A DNA stretch of 64,000 bases. Source: Prevotella sp. 885. GTDB lineage: Bacteria; Bacteroidota; Bacteroidia; Bacteroidales; Bacteroidaceae. Below, in pieces: positions 33,633-43,500 of the stretch. The number at the start of each line of letters is the position of its first letter. Within the stretch, counting starts at the first letter, position 1. The stretch lies in contig NZ_NOVE01000003.1 in NCBI RefSeq assembly GCF_002265625.1, positions 62,001 to 126,000 on the forward strand, written 5' to 3'. Position numbers and translations under genes: made by a program. The notes beneath the pieces were generated by a model. That model was not told the origin of the DNA. It saw nothing but the letters and a program-made list of their open reading frames with translations, and did not search any database.

Positions 33633-34559
33633 ATGGAAACAAAAACAATTAGAGAAATTGCGTTGGCTTGGAAAAGTGACAAGCAACGCTACGTTAAGCA
33701 GTCTACATACGCTGCTTATGTGTTAATTCTGGAGAACCACATTCTGCCTACGTTTGGCGATTGTGAGGCTCTGAGTGAGAAACTTGTGCAGGAGTTCGTT
33801 TTGCAGAAACTGAATGGCGGTCTAAGCATTAAGACGGTGAAGGATATCCTTATTGTCTTGAAGATGGTGATGAAGTTCGGAGTAAAGAACGAATGGATGA
33901 ACTATTGCGAGTGGGACATCAAATACCCCACGACTGAGGCTAATAAGGAAATTGAGGTGCTGACGGTGGCACACCATAAAAAGATCCTCGATTTCATCAA
34001 GCAGAACTTCACGTTTCGCAACCTCGGCATCTACATCAGTCTGACCACAGGCTTGCGTATCGGAGAGATTTGCGGTCTGAAATGGTCGGACATTAACACC
34101 GACAACGGCACAATTACCGTGAACCGCACCATTGAGCGCATCTACATTGTGGAGGGCGAACGCAAGCACACAGAACTGGTCATCAACACGCCCAAGACCA
34201 AGAACTCTTGCCGTGAAATACCGATGAATAAGGAACTGCTGGCGATGGTAAAGCCTCTGAAAAAGGTGGTAAACGAGGACTTTTTTGTGTTGACCAACGA
34301 AGAAAAGCCAACAGAGCCACGCACCTATCGCAACTATTATCATCGGCTGATGAAACGCCTTGACATTCCTCGGCTGAAATATCACGGACTACGCCATAGC
34401 TTTGCCACACGCTGCATTGAAAGCAACTGCGACTACAAGACAGTAAGCGTACTGCTCGGTCATGCCAACATCACAACAACCCTCAACCTCTATGTTCACC
34501 CGAACATGGAACAGAAGAAAAAGTGCATCACCAAGATGTTCAAGTCTCTTGGGAAATAG
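33633..34559 (+). CDS. Tyrosine recombinase, probable hsdS invertase
   Basis: The 308-aa integrase-type recombinase has an N-terminal SAM-like domain (about 1-95) and a catalytic domain with R142 (GLRIGE), H251 and R254 (HGLRHSF), H277 (LLGHANI) and Y287 (LYVHP), the full tyrosine recombinase set. It directly follows the invertible hsdS pair, the arrangement of known phase-variable type I systems in Bacteroides and relatives. It most likely inverts the hsdS segments. There is no sign of an att site that would make it an element integrase. Confidence 0.92.
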   Translation: METKTIREIALAWKSDKQRYVKQSTYAAYVLILENHILPTFGDCEALSEKLVQEFVLQKLNGGLSIKTVKDILIVLKMVMKFGVKNEWMNYCEWDIKYPTTEANKEIEVLTVAHHKKILDFIKQNFTFRNLGIYISLTTGLRIGEICGLKWSDINTDNGTITVNRTIERIYIVEGERKHTELVINTPKTKNSCREIPMNKELLAMVKPLKKVVNEDFFVLTNEEKPTEPRTYRNYYHRLMKRLDIPRLKYHGLRHSFATRCIESNCDYKTVSVLLGHANITTTLNLYVHPNMEQKKKCITKMFKSLGK

Positions 34560-34626
34560 GGAAGCCTGAAAACAATGAGAATATATTGTCTTGGACGGCG
34601 AAACCTCGAAATTAGATCATATAAGC

Positions 34627-34657
34627 TTGTATATGTGATGGAAAAAACGTAACTTTG
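34627..34657 (+). promoter_or_regulatory. Promoter of pflB
   Basis: TTGT (34627-34630) and TAACTTTG (34650-34657) are 19 bp apart, 46 bp before the start codon. Confidence 0.75.
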
Positions 34658-34703
34658 CACCGAGATTACACACAGATAATATTCATTTTTTAAACACAAA
34701 TTT

Positions 34704-36944
34704 ATGATTCTTCAAAATTTGCAAGCCGATTTCAAGGGTTCCAATTGGAAGAGAGAAATCGATGTGCGTGATTTTATCCAGTCTAATTATGAGCCGTATG
34801 AGGGCGACGAGTCGTTCCTTGAAGGTCCGACTGAGCGTACCCAGCACTTGTGGGACATCCTTTCTGGCATGTTCGAGACAGAGCGTGAGAAGGGTGTGTA
34901 CGACGCTGAGACCAAGCTGCCGCAGAGCATCGATACCTACGGTGCCGGCTATATCGACAAGGATAGCGAGGTTGTCGTAGGTTTGCAGACCGATGTGCCC
35001 CTTAAGCGTGGTATCTTCCCGAAGGGCGGCATACGTATGGTGGAGAAGGCTCTCAAGTCATTCGGCTATGAGCTCGACCCTGCAACAAAGACCATCTTCA
35101 CAAAGTATCGCAAGACACACAACGAAGGCGTGTTCTCAGCATACAACGATGATATCAAGGCTGCACGTCATGCCCACATCATCACAGGTCTGCCTGACGC
35201 TTACGGACGTGGACGCATCATCGGCGACTATCGTCGTGTGGCACTCTACGGAACAACTAACCTCATCGAGGAGAAGAAGCGCTACTTCAAGCGCATCGAC
35301 ATACAGGAGTTTACAGAAGAGATAGTTCGTCATCGCGAGGAAGTTTCGGAGCAGATACAGGCTCTGAAGCAGTTTGAGAGAATGTGTGCTTCGTACGGCT
35401 TCGACGTTACAAAGCCCGCACGCAACGCCAAGGAGGCTGTACAGTGGACTTACTTCGGTTATCTCGGTGCCGTTAAGGACCAGGACGGAGCTGCCATGTC
35501 GCTCGGTCGTGTATGTGCGTTCCTCGATATCTTCATCCAGCGCGACCTCAAGAACGGCACGCTCACAGAGAGCGAGGCACAGGAACTCATCGATCAGATG
35601 GTGATGAAGCTCCGCATCGTACGCTTCCTCCGCACACCGGAATATAACGACCTCTTCTCTGGCGACCCGATCTGGGCTACTGCTTCTATCGGCGGTATGG
35701 GCATCGACGGACGCTCGATGGTTACGAAGACCGACTATCGCTTCCTCCATACATTATATAATATGGGACCGTCGCCCGAGCCTAACCTCACGGTTCTCTG
35801 GAGCGAGCATCTCCCCGAGTCTTGGAAGCGTTACTGCGCCAAGGTGAGCATCGACACCTCAGCCATCCAGTATGAGAACGACGACCTTATGCGTGCTGAC
35901 CTCGGCGACGACTACGGCATCGCATGCTGCGTATCGCCGATGAAGATAGGTAAGCAGATGCAGTTCTTCGGAGCTCGTGCAAACCTCGCCAAGTGTATGC
36001 TCTATGCCATCAACGGCGGACGCGACGAGATGTCGGGCGAGCAGATTGCTCCGCAGTATGCTCCCGTAGATGGCGACTACCTCACATACGAGGAGTTTAT
36101 GCCTAAGTTCGAGCAGATGATGAGATGGTTGGCTAAGACTTATGTCAACGCCCTCAAGATCATCCACTACATGCACGACAAGTATGACTATGAGGCATTC
36201 GAGATGGCTCTGCACGACGGCGACGTAGAGCGCACACGTGCTACGGGTATTGCAGGTCTGTCCATTGTGGCTGACTCAATCGCAGCAATGAAGCATTGCA
36301 AGGTGCGCATTATCCGCGACGAGAGCGGTCTGGCTGTCGACTACAAGATAGAGGAGGGCGAGTACGTGCCGTTCGGTAACAATAATGACGAGACAGACGA
36401 AATCGCCGTTTCCATCACAGAGAAGTTTATGGAGTATCTGCGTCAGCACCGCACATACCGCGACGCCATCCCGACACAGAGCCTTCTGACCATCACCTCC
36501 AATGTGGTGTACGGCCGTAACACAGGCGCCACACCTGACGGAAGAGAGAAGGGTGTGCCGTTCGCACCGGGTGCCAACCCGATGAACGCACGCGACGTGA
36601 AGGGAGCCGTTGCAGCTCTTGCTTCAGTAGCCAAACTTCCCTTCCAGCACTCACGTGACGGCATCTCTTACACCTTCGCCATCGCTCCTTCAGCACTCGG
36701 CAAGACTCCTGAGATGCGCTCAGCCAACCTCGTGAGTCTGCTTGACGGCTACTTCACTCCTTCAGGAGGTCAGCACATCAACGTGAACGTCTTCGACCGT
36801 CAGCTTCTGCTCGACGCTATGGAGCATCCTGAGAAGTATCCGCAGCTCACCATCCGTGTGAGCGGATATGCCGTAAACTTCGTCAAGCTGACACGTGAGC
36901 AGCAGCTCGACGTGCTCTCAAGAACCATCAATCAGGGACTTTAA
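34704..36944 (+). CDS. pflB: Formate C-acetyltransferase (pyruvate formate-lyase)
   Basis: The 746-aa glycyl-radical enzyme converts pyruvate and CoA to formate and acetyl-CoA in anaerobic fermentation. The catalytic cysteine pair is C408-C409 ([10 protein letters not shown]), and the radical glycine is G721 in RVSGYAVNF. Length is normal. The activating enzyme gene (pflA) is not within the window on either side. The gene is a single transcription unit with its own promoter and terminator. Codon use is strongly biased, consistent with high expression. Confidence 0.97.
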   Translation: MILQNLQADFKGSNWKREIDVRDFIQSNYEPYEGDESFLEGPTERTQHLWDILSGMFETEREKGVYDAETKLPQSIDTYGAGYIDKDSEVVVGLQTDVPLKRGIFPKGGIRMVEKALKSFGYELDPATKTIFTKYRKTHNEGVFSAYNDDIKAARHAHIITGLPDAYGRGRIIGDYRRVALYGTTNLIEEKKRYFKRIDIQEFTEEIVRHREEVSEQIQALKQFERMCASYGFDVTKPARNAKEAVQWTYFGYLGAVKDQDGAAMSLGRVCAFLDIFIQRDLKNGTLTESEAQELIDQMVMKLRIVRFLRTPEYNDLFSGDPIWATASIGGMGIDGRSMVTKTDYRFLHTLYNMGPSPEPNLTVLWSEHLPESWKRYCAKVSIDTSAIQYENDDLMRADLGDDYGIACCVSPMKIGKQMQFFGARANLAKCMLYAINGGRDEMSGEQIAPQYAPVDGDYLTYEEFMPKFEQMMRWLAKTYVNALKIIHYMHDKYDYEAFEMALHDGDVERTRATGIAGLSIVADSIAAMKHCKVRIIRDESGLAVDYKIEEGEYVPFGNNNDETDEIAVSITEKFMEYLRQHRTYRDAIPTQSLLTITSNVVYGRNTGATPDGREKGVPFAPGANPMNARDVKGAVAALASVAKLPFQHSRDGISYTFAIAPSALGKTPEMRSANLVSLLDGYFTPSGGQHINVNVFDRQLLLDAMEHPEKYPQLTIRVSGYAVNFVKLTREQQLDVLSRTINQGL

Positions 36945-36955
36945 ACGCACATAAT

Positions 36956-36999
36956 AGCCAAGTCGTACAGGACACGATATCCTGTGTGACTTGGCTTTT
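36956..36999 (+). terminator. Terminator of pflB
   Basis: AGCCAAGTC (36956-36964) pairs with GACTTGGCT (36988-36996), with an inner ACAGGA/TCCTGT stem, followed by TTTTCCTTTT. Confidence 0.9.
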
Positions 37000-37033
37000 T
37001 CCTTTTCTTCTTTCATAAAAATCCTAAATTCCT

Positions 37034-37064
37034 TTTGTTGTTTCGTATTATTTGGCTAATTTTG
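37034..37064 (+). promoter_or_regulatory. Promoter of the MORN-repeat gene
   Basis: TTTG (37034-37037) and TAATTTTG (37057-37064) are separated by 19 bp. Because transcription begins after 37064, the translation start must be downstream, which supports the GTG at 37109. Confidence 0.7.
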
Positions 37065-37108
37065 GCAGTAAGTTTTCGTTTCAAGACGACTTTAAAAGAA
37101 GGAATAAA

Positions 37109-38224
37109 GTGAAAAAACATATATTTTCTACATTATTGGCTCTCGCCATCCCGTTTACGATGATGGCGCAGAAGATAACCCTTGGCTCGTGCAAGACTCA
37201 TGACAACGGCCAGTACAAGGGACAAATGCAAGCTGGAAAACCACACGGAAAAGGTAACACACTTTTCGAGAATGGGGACACTTATGAGGGTGAGTATGTA
37301 AAGGGAAAGCGCCAAGGGCAAGGCATCTATACCTTCTCTGACGGAGAAAAGTATGATGGCGAATGGTTTCAGGACCAACAGCACGGATACGGCACATTCT
37401 GGTTTATGAACAATAACCGCTATGAGGGTATGTGGTATCGCGACTATCAGCAGGGTCACGGCGTTATGTATTATTATAACGGCGACAAATATGACGGTTA
37501 CTGGCAGCAGGACAAGCGTCAGGGCAAGGGTAAGTATACCTTTGCGAGCGGCGCTTTTTATGACGGCAACTGGAAGGACGACCAGAAAAGCGGAAAAGGC
37601 TTCTTTGCTTGGGGAGACGGCACCACGTACGACGGTATGTGGTTAGGCAATCAGCGTTCGGGCAAAGGCACCAACAAGTATGCTGACGGCGATACGTATG
37701 TGGGCGACTGGCTCAACGACATACAGAACGGAAAGGGCATTTACAAGTTCCAGAACGGCGACGTGTATGAAGGCGACTATGTGCAGGGCGAACGCACCGG
37801 CGAAGGCATCTTCAAGTATCGTAACGGCGACAAATACATGGGTCACTTCAAAGAGGGTGACAAGGACGGCAAGGGAACATTCACTTGGCGTAACGGCGAC
37901 ATGTACGTAGGCGACTGGAAGAACGACATGCAGAACGGTCACGGCAAGCTCGTGAAGAAAGCCGGCGACGTCTTTGAGGGCAACTTCAAGGACGGCAAGG
38001 TGGACGGCGAGGTGATCATCCATTACGCTAACGGTCTGAAGTTTAAGGGCGTCTTCAAGAACGGCAAGCCCAACGGACCCGCCATCGAGGAAACAAAGGA
38101 CGGCAACCGCTTCGAAGGTTCGTACGTGGACGGACGTCGCGACGGCAAGTTCGTGGAGAAAGACCGTAACGGACAGGTGGTGAAGCGCGGACATTACGAG
38201 CGCGGAAAACGCTTCGATGACTGA
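37109..38224 (+). CDS. Secreted MORN-repeat protein
   Basis: The GTG at 37109 gives a 371-aa protein with a signal peptide (KKHIFSTLLALAIPFTMMAQ). An earlier in-frame TTG at 37052 lies within the promoter. The mature part consists of about 14 MORN repeats of roughly 23 residues (pattern GDKYDGYWQQDKRQGKGKYTF). These form an extended beta-hairpin array that often binds membranes or proteins. AAGGAAT precedes the start. Partner unknown. It is followed by glgB after 69 bp. Confidence 0.88.
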   Translation: MKKHIFSTLLALAIPFTMMAQKITLGSCKTHDNGQYKGQMQAGKPHGKGNTLFENGDTYEGEYVKGKRQGQGIYTFSDGEKYDGEWFQDQQHGYGTFWFMNNNRYEGMWYRDYQQGHGVMYYYNGDKYDGYWQQDKRQGKGKYTFASGAFYDGNWKDDQKSGKGFFAWGDGTTYDGMWLGNQRSGKGTNKYADGDTYVGDWLNDIQNGKGIYKFQNGDVYEGDYVQGERTGEGIFKYRNGDKYMGHFKEGDKDGKGTFTWRNGDMYVGDWKNDMQNGHGKLVKKAGDVFEGNFKDGKVDGEVIIHYANGLKFKGVFKNGKPNGPAIEETKDGNRFEGSYVDGRRDGKFVEKDRNGQVVKRGHYERGKRFDD

Positions 38225-38293
38225 TGCGCCAAGCCTACGTCTATACATTATAATATATAGTAAACATTTATAAACACCATAAATCACTCAGCA

Positions 38294-40354
38294 ATGGCAG
38301 TAAAAACAAAGAAGTCGCAGGCTGCAGCAAAAGCAAAGCCGACTGCGAAACATATCGGACTGGTGAAGAATGACGCTTACCTGGAGCCTTACGAGGACGC
38401 TATAAAGGGACGTCATGATCATGCGTTGTGGAAACTTGACAACCTGACAAACCACGGCAAGCAGAACCTTACCGATTTTGCCAACGGACACAAATATTAC
38501 GGACTGCATAAGACCACACGCGGATGGGTGTTCCGTGAGTGGGCTCCGAACGCCACAGAGATTTATCTCGTGGGCGACTTCAACGGATGGAAGGAATCAG
38601 ACAAGTATAAGGCAAAGCGCCTTAACGAACATGGCGACTGGGAGCTGAAGCTCTCGGCTAAGGCCATCAAGCATGGCGACCTCTACAAGATGCACGTCTA
38701 TTGGAACGGCGGACATGGCGAAAGAATACCGGCATGGTGTAACCGCGTGGTGCAGGACGAGCAGACAAAGATATTCTCCGCACAGGTATGGAATCCTGAG
38801 AAGGAGTATGAATGGAAGAAGAAGACGTTTAAGCCGACAAAGTCGCCGCTGCTTATATATGAATGCCACATCGGTATGGCGCAGGACGCAGAGAAGGTGG
38901 GCACGTACAACGAGTTTCGTGAGAACGTGCTGCCCCGTATCAAGGCAGACGGATATAACTGCATTCAGATTATGGCCATTCAGGAGCATCCTTATTACGG
39001 ATCTTTCGGCTATCATGTCAGCAGCTTCTTTGCAGCTTCCAGCCGCTTCGGAACGCCCGAGGAACTGAAGGCCCTTATCGATCAGGCACACAAGGACGGC
39101 ATCGCCGTCATCATGGATATCGTACACAGCCACGCTGTGAAGAACGAGATGGAGGGACTCGGCAATCTTGCTGGCGACCCCAACCAGTATTTCTATCCCG
39201 GCGAACGTCACGAACATCCGGCTTGGGACAGCCTCTGCTTCGATTACGGCAAGGACGACGTGATGCATTTCCTGCTTTCCAACTGCAAGTACTGGATGGA
39301 GGAGTTCCACTTTGACGGTTTCCGCTTTGACGGCGTAACCTCAATGCTCTATTACAGCCATGGCTTGGGAGAGGCATTCTGCAACTACGGCGACTACTTT
39401 AACGGACATCAGGACGACAACGCCATCTGCTACCTGACGCTTGCCAACCTCCTCATCCATGAGGTCAATCCGAACGCCATAACCATTGCTGAAGAGGTGA
39501 GCGGTATGCCAGGATTGGCAGCCAAGTTCACGGACGGTGGCTACGGCTTCGACTACAGAATGGCAATGAACATCCCCGACTACTGGATTAAGACCATCAA
39601 GGAGCTGCCCGATGAGGCTTGGAAGCCAAGCAGCATCTTCTGGGAGGTGACCAACCGCCGCTCCGACGAGCATACGATAAGCTACTGTGAGAGTCATGAT
39701 CAGGCTCTTGTGGGAGACAAGACCATTATCTTCCGACTTATCGACTCGGACATGTACTGGCATTTCAGAAAGGGTGATGAGAACGAGCGTGTGCACCGCG
39801 GCATAGCCCTGCACAAGATGATTCGCCTTGTTACGGCTTCCACAATAAACGGTGGTTACCTCAACTTTATGGGTAATGAGTTCGGTCACCCGGAATGGAT
39901 CGACTTCCCGCGTGAGGGTAACGGATGGAGCCATAAGTATGCACGTCGCCAGTGGAACCTCGTGGACAACAAGGAACTCGACTATCATTACCTCGGCGAC
40001 TTCGACCGTGCGATGCTCAAGACGCTCAAGATGGTGAGAAGCATCCAGTCGAAGCCGGTGCAGGAAATCTGGCACAACGACGGCGACCAGATATTGGCGT
40101 ACATGCGTGGCGACCTTATCTTCATTTTCAATTTCAATCCTACGAAGTCGTTCACCGACTACGGCTTCCTGGTTCCGACCGGATCGTACGACGTGGTGCT
40201 CAATACCGATGCGAAGGAGTTCGGAGGTAACGGTCTGGCTGACGACACGATGACACACCTTACCAATTATGACCCCGCATACGTTACGGAGCATAAGGAA
40301 TGGCTGAAGCTGTACGTTCCGGCTCGTTCTGCAGTAGTGTTAAAGAAGAACTAA
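38294..40354 (+). CDS. glgB: 1,4-alpha-glucan branching enzyme (GH13)
   Basis: The 686-aa enzyme makes the alpha-1,6 branches of glycogen. An N-terminal CBM48-like domain (EWAPNATEIYLVGDFNGW) precedes the GH13 barrel, with nucleophile D346 (FRFDGV), acid/base E400 (IAEEVSG) and the later Asp of SHDQALVGD. The sequence is of the eukaryote-like GH13_8 type seen in many Bacteroidetes. Its stop overlaps the start of the DUF6057 gene. Confidence 0.95.
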   Translation: MAVKTKKSQAAAKAKPTAKHIGLVKNDAYLEPYEDAIKGRHDHALWKLDNLTNHGKQNLTDFANGHKYYGLHKTTRGWVFREWAPNATEIYLVGDFNGWKESDKYKAKRLNEHGDWELKLSAKAIKHGDLYKMHVYWNGGHGERIPAWCNRVVQDEQTKIFSAQVWNPEKEYEWKKKTFKPTKSPLLIYECHIGMAQDAEKVGTYNEFRENVLPRIKADGYNCIQIMAIQEHPYYGSFGYHVSSFFAASSRFGTPEELKALIDQAHKDGIAVIMDIVHSHAVKNEMEGLGNLAGDPNQYFYPGERHEHPAWDSLCFDYGKDDVMHFLLSNCKYWMEEFHFDGFRFDGVTSMLYYSHGLGEAFCNYGDYFNGHQDDNAICYLTLANLLIHEVNPNAITIAEEVSGMPGLAAKFTDGGYGFDYRMAMNIPDYWIKTIKELPDEAWKPSSIFWEVTNRRSDEHTISYCESHDQALVGDKTIIFRLIDSDMYWHFRKGDENERVHRGIALHKMIRLVTASTINGGYLNFMGNEFGHPEWIDFPREGNGWSHKYARRQWNLVDNKELDYHYLGDFDRAMLKTLKMVRSIQSKPVQEIWHNDGDQILAYMRGDLIFIFNFNPTKSFTDYGFLVPTGSYDVVLNTDAKEFGGNGLADDTMTHLTNYDPAYVTEHKEWLKLYVPARSAVVLKKN

Positions 40355-41520
40355 TGGGTAACAACAGAAATATTAAATCTAACGACATACTTGTGAACAT
40401 CACATGCACCATAGTGTTTGTGGTGTTCACATTTGTGTATCTATACTGTTATCAGGCAGACCTGCTGACAGCCATGCAGCATGTCTTCTCCAAAGGACAG
40501 ACTCACTATAATCATCTTATCGGAGCGTCGCTCATCACCTTCATCCTTTTATTGGTTCAGCGGGGCGTTTCGAGGCTGTGTCAGGGGGTGAGAGTGGCAA
40601 ACTCTTTTACCTACGTCCCTTCCGCCTTGCTTCTTACGTTTCTGACCTCAGCACATCCTGACATTACGTACGGAGGCTTCTCGTTCGGAGGTTGGGCGAT
40701 AGCCTTGCCGGTATTGTTAGTGGTGTTTGCTGGTTTTGTGATATTTTCGTTCAAGAGCGGACTGTCCGAAGTCCTTTCGGATATAGTTTCCACTCAGTAT
40801 AGACGATTATGGGTAAACCTCGCCATTATGACGGCAGAGATGTTGTTTGTGGGCTGCTTAAGCTATGACGATGCCACATTCCATAACCGCATAAATGCCG
40901 AACAGTGCATATTGGACGGCGATTATGATGGGGCTCTTGTTTCCGTGGCTCGTAATGCTGAGGCTGACGAGAATCTGACGATGCTTGCCGCTTACGCGCT
41001 TTCGAAGAAAGGCACGATGGCAGACGAGCTCTTCGAGTATAAGCTCAAGGGCAAGTCGGCATCGCTCGTTCCTAACAAAACCATCACAAGTTTCGTGGTC
41101 TATCTTGACAGCGTCTTCTATGGTAAGATGGGAGGATGGTTCAGACAGCCCATGTCGGCTTCACGATACTTCGATTATCTCCATCGTCATGGCAGGTTGC
41201 GTGGCGCTTCGGTGGATTATTATCTGTGCGGAATGCTCATGGACTGTAATCTGCCTGGCTTTGCCAAGCAGCTCCCTAAATATTACACGCTGAACGATTC
41301 GCTGCCCAAGCATTACAAGGAGGCTCTGATACTTTATCGTCATAGATATTCCAATCCTGCCGTTGTATACGATAATGCTGTGACGAATGCCGACTATCAG
41401 GACTTCCAGAAGCTGTCGGCTTCGTTGCCAGACCAAAAAGAGCGCAAGAAGCAACTGGCAGATACATACGGAAACACTTACTGGTATTATTACCAATATA
41501 ACGCTAAAAGAAAAAGATGA
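40354..41520 (+). CDS. DUF6057 family membrane protein
   Basis: The 388-aa protein starts at the ATG overlapping the glgB stop (TAATG). Four hydrophobic helices are visible in the first half (about 13-33, 51-69, 79-130 in two pieces, 155-172). A soluble C-terminal part (about 185-385) has helical repeats (AEQCILDGDYDGALVSVARNAEADENL) resembling TPR-like pairs. The family occurs in Bacteroidales without known function. It overlaps the nspC start by 4 bp, so glgB, this gene and nspC are co-transcribed. Confidence 0.75.
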   Translation: MGNNRNIKSNDILVNITCTIVFVVFTFVYLYCYQADLLTAMQHVFSKGQTHYNHLIGASLITFILLLVQRGVSRLCQGVRVANSFTYVPSALLLTFLTSAHPDITYGGFSFGGWAIALPVLLVVFAGFVIFSFKSGLSEVLSDIVSTQYRRLWVNLAIMTAEMLFVGCLSYDDATFHNRINAEQCILDGDYDGALVSVARNAEADENLTMLAAYALSKKGTMADELFEYKLKGKSASLVPNKTITSFVVYLDSVFYGKMGGWFRQPMSASRYFDYLHRHGRLRGASVDYYLCGMLMDCNLPGFAKQLPKYYTLNDSLPKHYKEALILYRHRYSNPAVVYDNAVTNADYQDFQKLSASLPDQKERKKQLADTYGNTYWYYYQYNAKRKR

Positions 41521-42689
41521 TAGTAGATACTACCACATATAAAGAACTGACACGTCCGATGTACGTCCTCGAAGAATGGCGACTAAGACGTAACCTGGAA
41601 ATTATAAAGGGCGTTGCTGACAGCGCCGGCATTGAGATTATTCTTGCTTTCAAGGCATACGCCCTATGGAAGACATTCCCTATATTTAAGGAATACATAC
41701 AGTCCACTACGGCAAGCTCACTTGCTGAGGCGCGTCTGGCGTATGACAAGTTCGGCGAGAAGGCACATACCTTCTCTCCCGCTTACACGGATTATGAGAT
41801 TGATGAGATAGCACGTTGCTCGAGCTGTCTTACGTTCAACTCGCTTTCGCAGTATTCTCGCCTGCACGATAGGGTGAGGGAGGTCAATCCCGAGATAAGT
41901 CTTGGTCTGCGTGTTAATCCGGAATATTCTGAGATTGAAACAGACATATACAATCCTTGTGCGCCTGGCACCCGCTTCGGAGTCAGCGCTGACGCTCTGC
42001 CCGAAACGTTGCCGTTGGACATAGAGGGATTTCATTGTCATTGCCATTGTGAGAACGGATCGGACGTGTTTGTGCGTACCTTGGCTCATATAGAGGAGAA
42101 GTTCTCAGGATGGTTCAGTCAGATTAAATGGATAAACTTTGGCGGAGGCCATCTCATGACTCGCAAGGACTATGACATCCCCTTGCTTGTCCGTACGCTT
42201 AAGAACTTCCGTGCCCGTTATCCTTGGCTGAAGGTGATAATGGAGCCGGGTAGTGCTTTCGGTTGGCAGACGGGTCCGCTTGTGGCGCAGGTTGTGGACG
42301 TGGTGGAGGATCATGGCATAAAGACAGCCATACTTAATGTAAGTTTTTCTTGTCACATGCCCGATTGTCTGGAGATGCCGTACCATCCTGCTGTACGTGG
42401 AGCCGAAACCATAGAGGAAGAATGCCCCGATTATTCCGTTCCTTTTACATATCGTCTTGGAGCCAATAGCTGTCTTTCGGGCGATTTTATGTCTGCTTGG
42501 CGCTTTGATCATGAGCTTCAGGTGGGGGAGAATATCATTTTTGAGGACATGAATCACTATACGACGGTGAAGACAACCATGTTTAATGGCATTTCACACC
42601 CTGCACTCGCTATGGTGCATAATGGCACGAATGAGCTCGAAATACTACGAGAATACACTCCAGAAGACTATTTTTCGCGTATGGATTAG
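41517..42689 (+). CDS. nspC: Carboxynorspermidine decarboxylase
   Basis: The 390-aa PLP enzyme of the alanine racemase-like fold makes norspermidine or spermidine by the carboxyspermidine route used in Bacteroidetes. The PLP lysine is in EIILAFKAYALWKTFP (near residue 46). Other family marks are FHCHCHCENGSD, WINFGGGH and the GAFGWQTG-like EPGSAFGWQTG. No partner dehydrogenase gene lies within the window. It ends 4 bp before a hairpin. Confidence 0.93.
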   Translation: MIVDTTTYKELTRPMYVLEEWRLRRNLEIIKGVADSAGIEIILAFKAYALWKTFPIFKEYIQSTTASSLAEARLAYDKFGEKAHTFSPAYTDYEIDEIARCSSCLTFNSLSQYSRLHDRVREVNPEISLGLRVNPEYSEIETDIYNPCAPGTRFGVSADALPETLPLDIEGFHCHCHCENGSDVFVRTLAHIEEKFSGWFSQIKWINFGGGHLMTRKDYDIPLLVRTLKNFRARYPWLKVIMEPGSAFGWQTGPLVAQVVDVVEDHGIKTAILNVSFSCHMPDCLEMPYHPAVRGAETIEEECPDYSVPFTYRLGANSCLSGDFMSAWRFDHELQVGENIIFEDMNHYTTVKTTMFNGISHPALAMVHNGTNELEILREYTPEDYFSRMD

Positions 42690-42692
42690 GGG

Positions 42693-42720
42693 AAATGCAG
42701 AAAAACGCATTTTTTTTGAA
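42693..42720 (+). terminator. Terminator of nspC
   Basis: AAATGC (42693-42698) pairs with GCATTT (42707-42712) and merges into eight T. Confidence 0.65.
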
Positions 42721-42724
42721 AAAA

Positions 42725-42799
42725 GCTCTGAAAAGTTTTGGAGGTTTCAGAAAAAACACTACCTTTGCAACCGCTTTCGAGAACGAAACTTTTCAGAGC
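42725..42799. promoter_or_regulatory. 14-bp inverted repeat around the tRNA operon promoter
   Basis: GCTCTGAAAAGTTT (42725-42738) and its exact reverse complement (42786-42799) flank the promoter and leader. The left arm covers part of the -33 box. It could be a regulator site or a structure in the DNA or leader. Confidence 0.45.
42737..42767 (+). promoter_or_regulatory. Promoter of the tRNA operon
   Basis: TTTG (42737-42740) and TACCTTTG (42760-42767) with 19 bp between, 43 bp before the first tRNA. Confidence 0.85.
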
Positions 42800-42809
42800 A
42801 AAACATGAT

Positions 42810-42882
42810 GCGGCAATAGCTCAGTTGGTAGAGCACAACCTTGCCAAGGTTGGGGTCGCGGGTTCAAGTCCCGTTTGCCGCT
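42810..42882 (+). tRNA. tRNA-Gly(GCC)
   Basis: Complete cloverleaf of 73 nt, anticodon GCC at 42843-42845, T arm CGGGTTCAAGTCCCG, acceptor GCGGCAA/TTGCCGC. CCA is not encoded. Identical to the copies at 43138 and 43384. Confidence 0.97.
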
Positions 42883-42930
42883 CATAATAATAAACTCTAA
42901 GGGGTCTACTGATAGGACTTAGGTCTTCAA

Positions 42931-43012
42931 GCCCAGGTGGCGGAATTGGTAGACGCGCACGTTTCAGGTGCGTGTGTTTAACAACGTGCAGGTTCGAGTC
43001 CTGTTCTGGGCA
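42931..43012 (+). tRNA. tRNA-Leu(CAG)
   Basis: Class II tRNA of 82 nt. Anticodon stem CACGT/GCGTG with loop TTCAGGT, anticodon CAG at 42965-42967. Acceptor GCCCAGG pairs with the 3' end. Confidence 0.93.
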
Positions 43013-43042
43013 CAACCCCTTGAGTAAAAACATAAATATGTC

Positions 43043-43126
43043 GGAGAGGTGGCGGAATTGGTAGACGCGCTACTTTGAGGGGGTAGTGACAATTGTGTCG
43101 TGGGAGTTCGAGTCTCCTCCTCTTCA
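43043..43126 (+). tRNA. tRNA-Leu(GAG), copy 1
   Basis: Class II tRNA of 84 nt with anticodon GAG at 43077-43079, stem CTACT/GGTAG, acceptor GGAGAGG paired with CCTCTTC including one G-T pair. Confidence 0.93.
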
Positions 43127-43137
43127 CATATTAAATT

Positions 43138-43210
43138 GCGGCAATAGCTCAGTTGGTAGAGCACAACCTTGCCAAGGTTGGGGTCGCGGGTTCAAGTCCC
43201 GTTTGCCGCT
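43138..43210 (+). tRNA. tRNA-Gly(GCC), copy 2
   Basis: Identical to the tRNA at 42810-42882. It lies 11 bp after tRNA-Leu(GAG). Confidence 0.97.
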
Positions 43211-43286
43211 CAAAACCTTATGTTTAAGGTATTTAAAAGACTCTCATATATTAATTATATATGAAAGTTAAGAAGAAACTTTTGTT

Positions 43287-43370
43287 GGAGAGGTGGCGGA
43301 ATTGGTAGACGCGCTACTTTGAGGGGGTAGTGACAATTGTGTCGTGGGAGTTCGAGTCTCCTCCTCTTCA
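43287..43370 (+). tRNA. tRNA-Leu(GAG), copy 2
   Basis: Identical to the copy at 43043-43126. The following bases happen to read CCA. Confidence 0.93.
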
Positions 43371-43383
43371 CCAAAGTTGTTCT

Positions 43384-43456
43384 GCGGCAATAGCTCAGTT
43401 GGTAGAGCACAACCTTGCCAAGGTTGGGGTCGCGGGTTCAAGTCCCGTTTGCCGCT
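43384..43456 (+). tRNA. tRNA-Gly(GCC), copy 3
   Basis: Third identical copy, last gene of the cluster, 13 bp after tRNA-Leu(GAG) copy 2. Confidence 0.97.
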
Positions 43457-43500
43457 CTTCTTTTTATTATCCTATCTTATAAACCAGATTTCGACAATCA

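Noticed and set aside
33633..34559. The tyrosine recombinase as integrase of a genomic island
   Set aside because: There is no tRNA or direct-repeat att site beside it, while invertible hsdS repeats lie immediately next to it.
37052..37108. Start of the MORN protein at TTG 37052
   Set aside because: It overlaps the -7 box, and the GTG at 37109 gives a normal signal peptide with a ribosome site.
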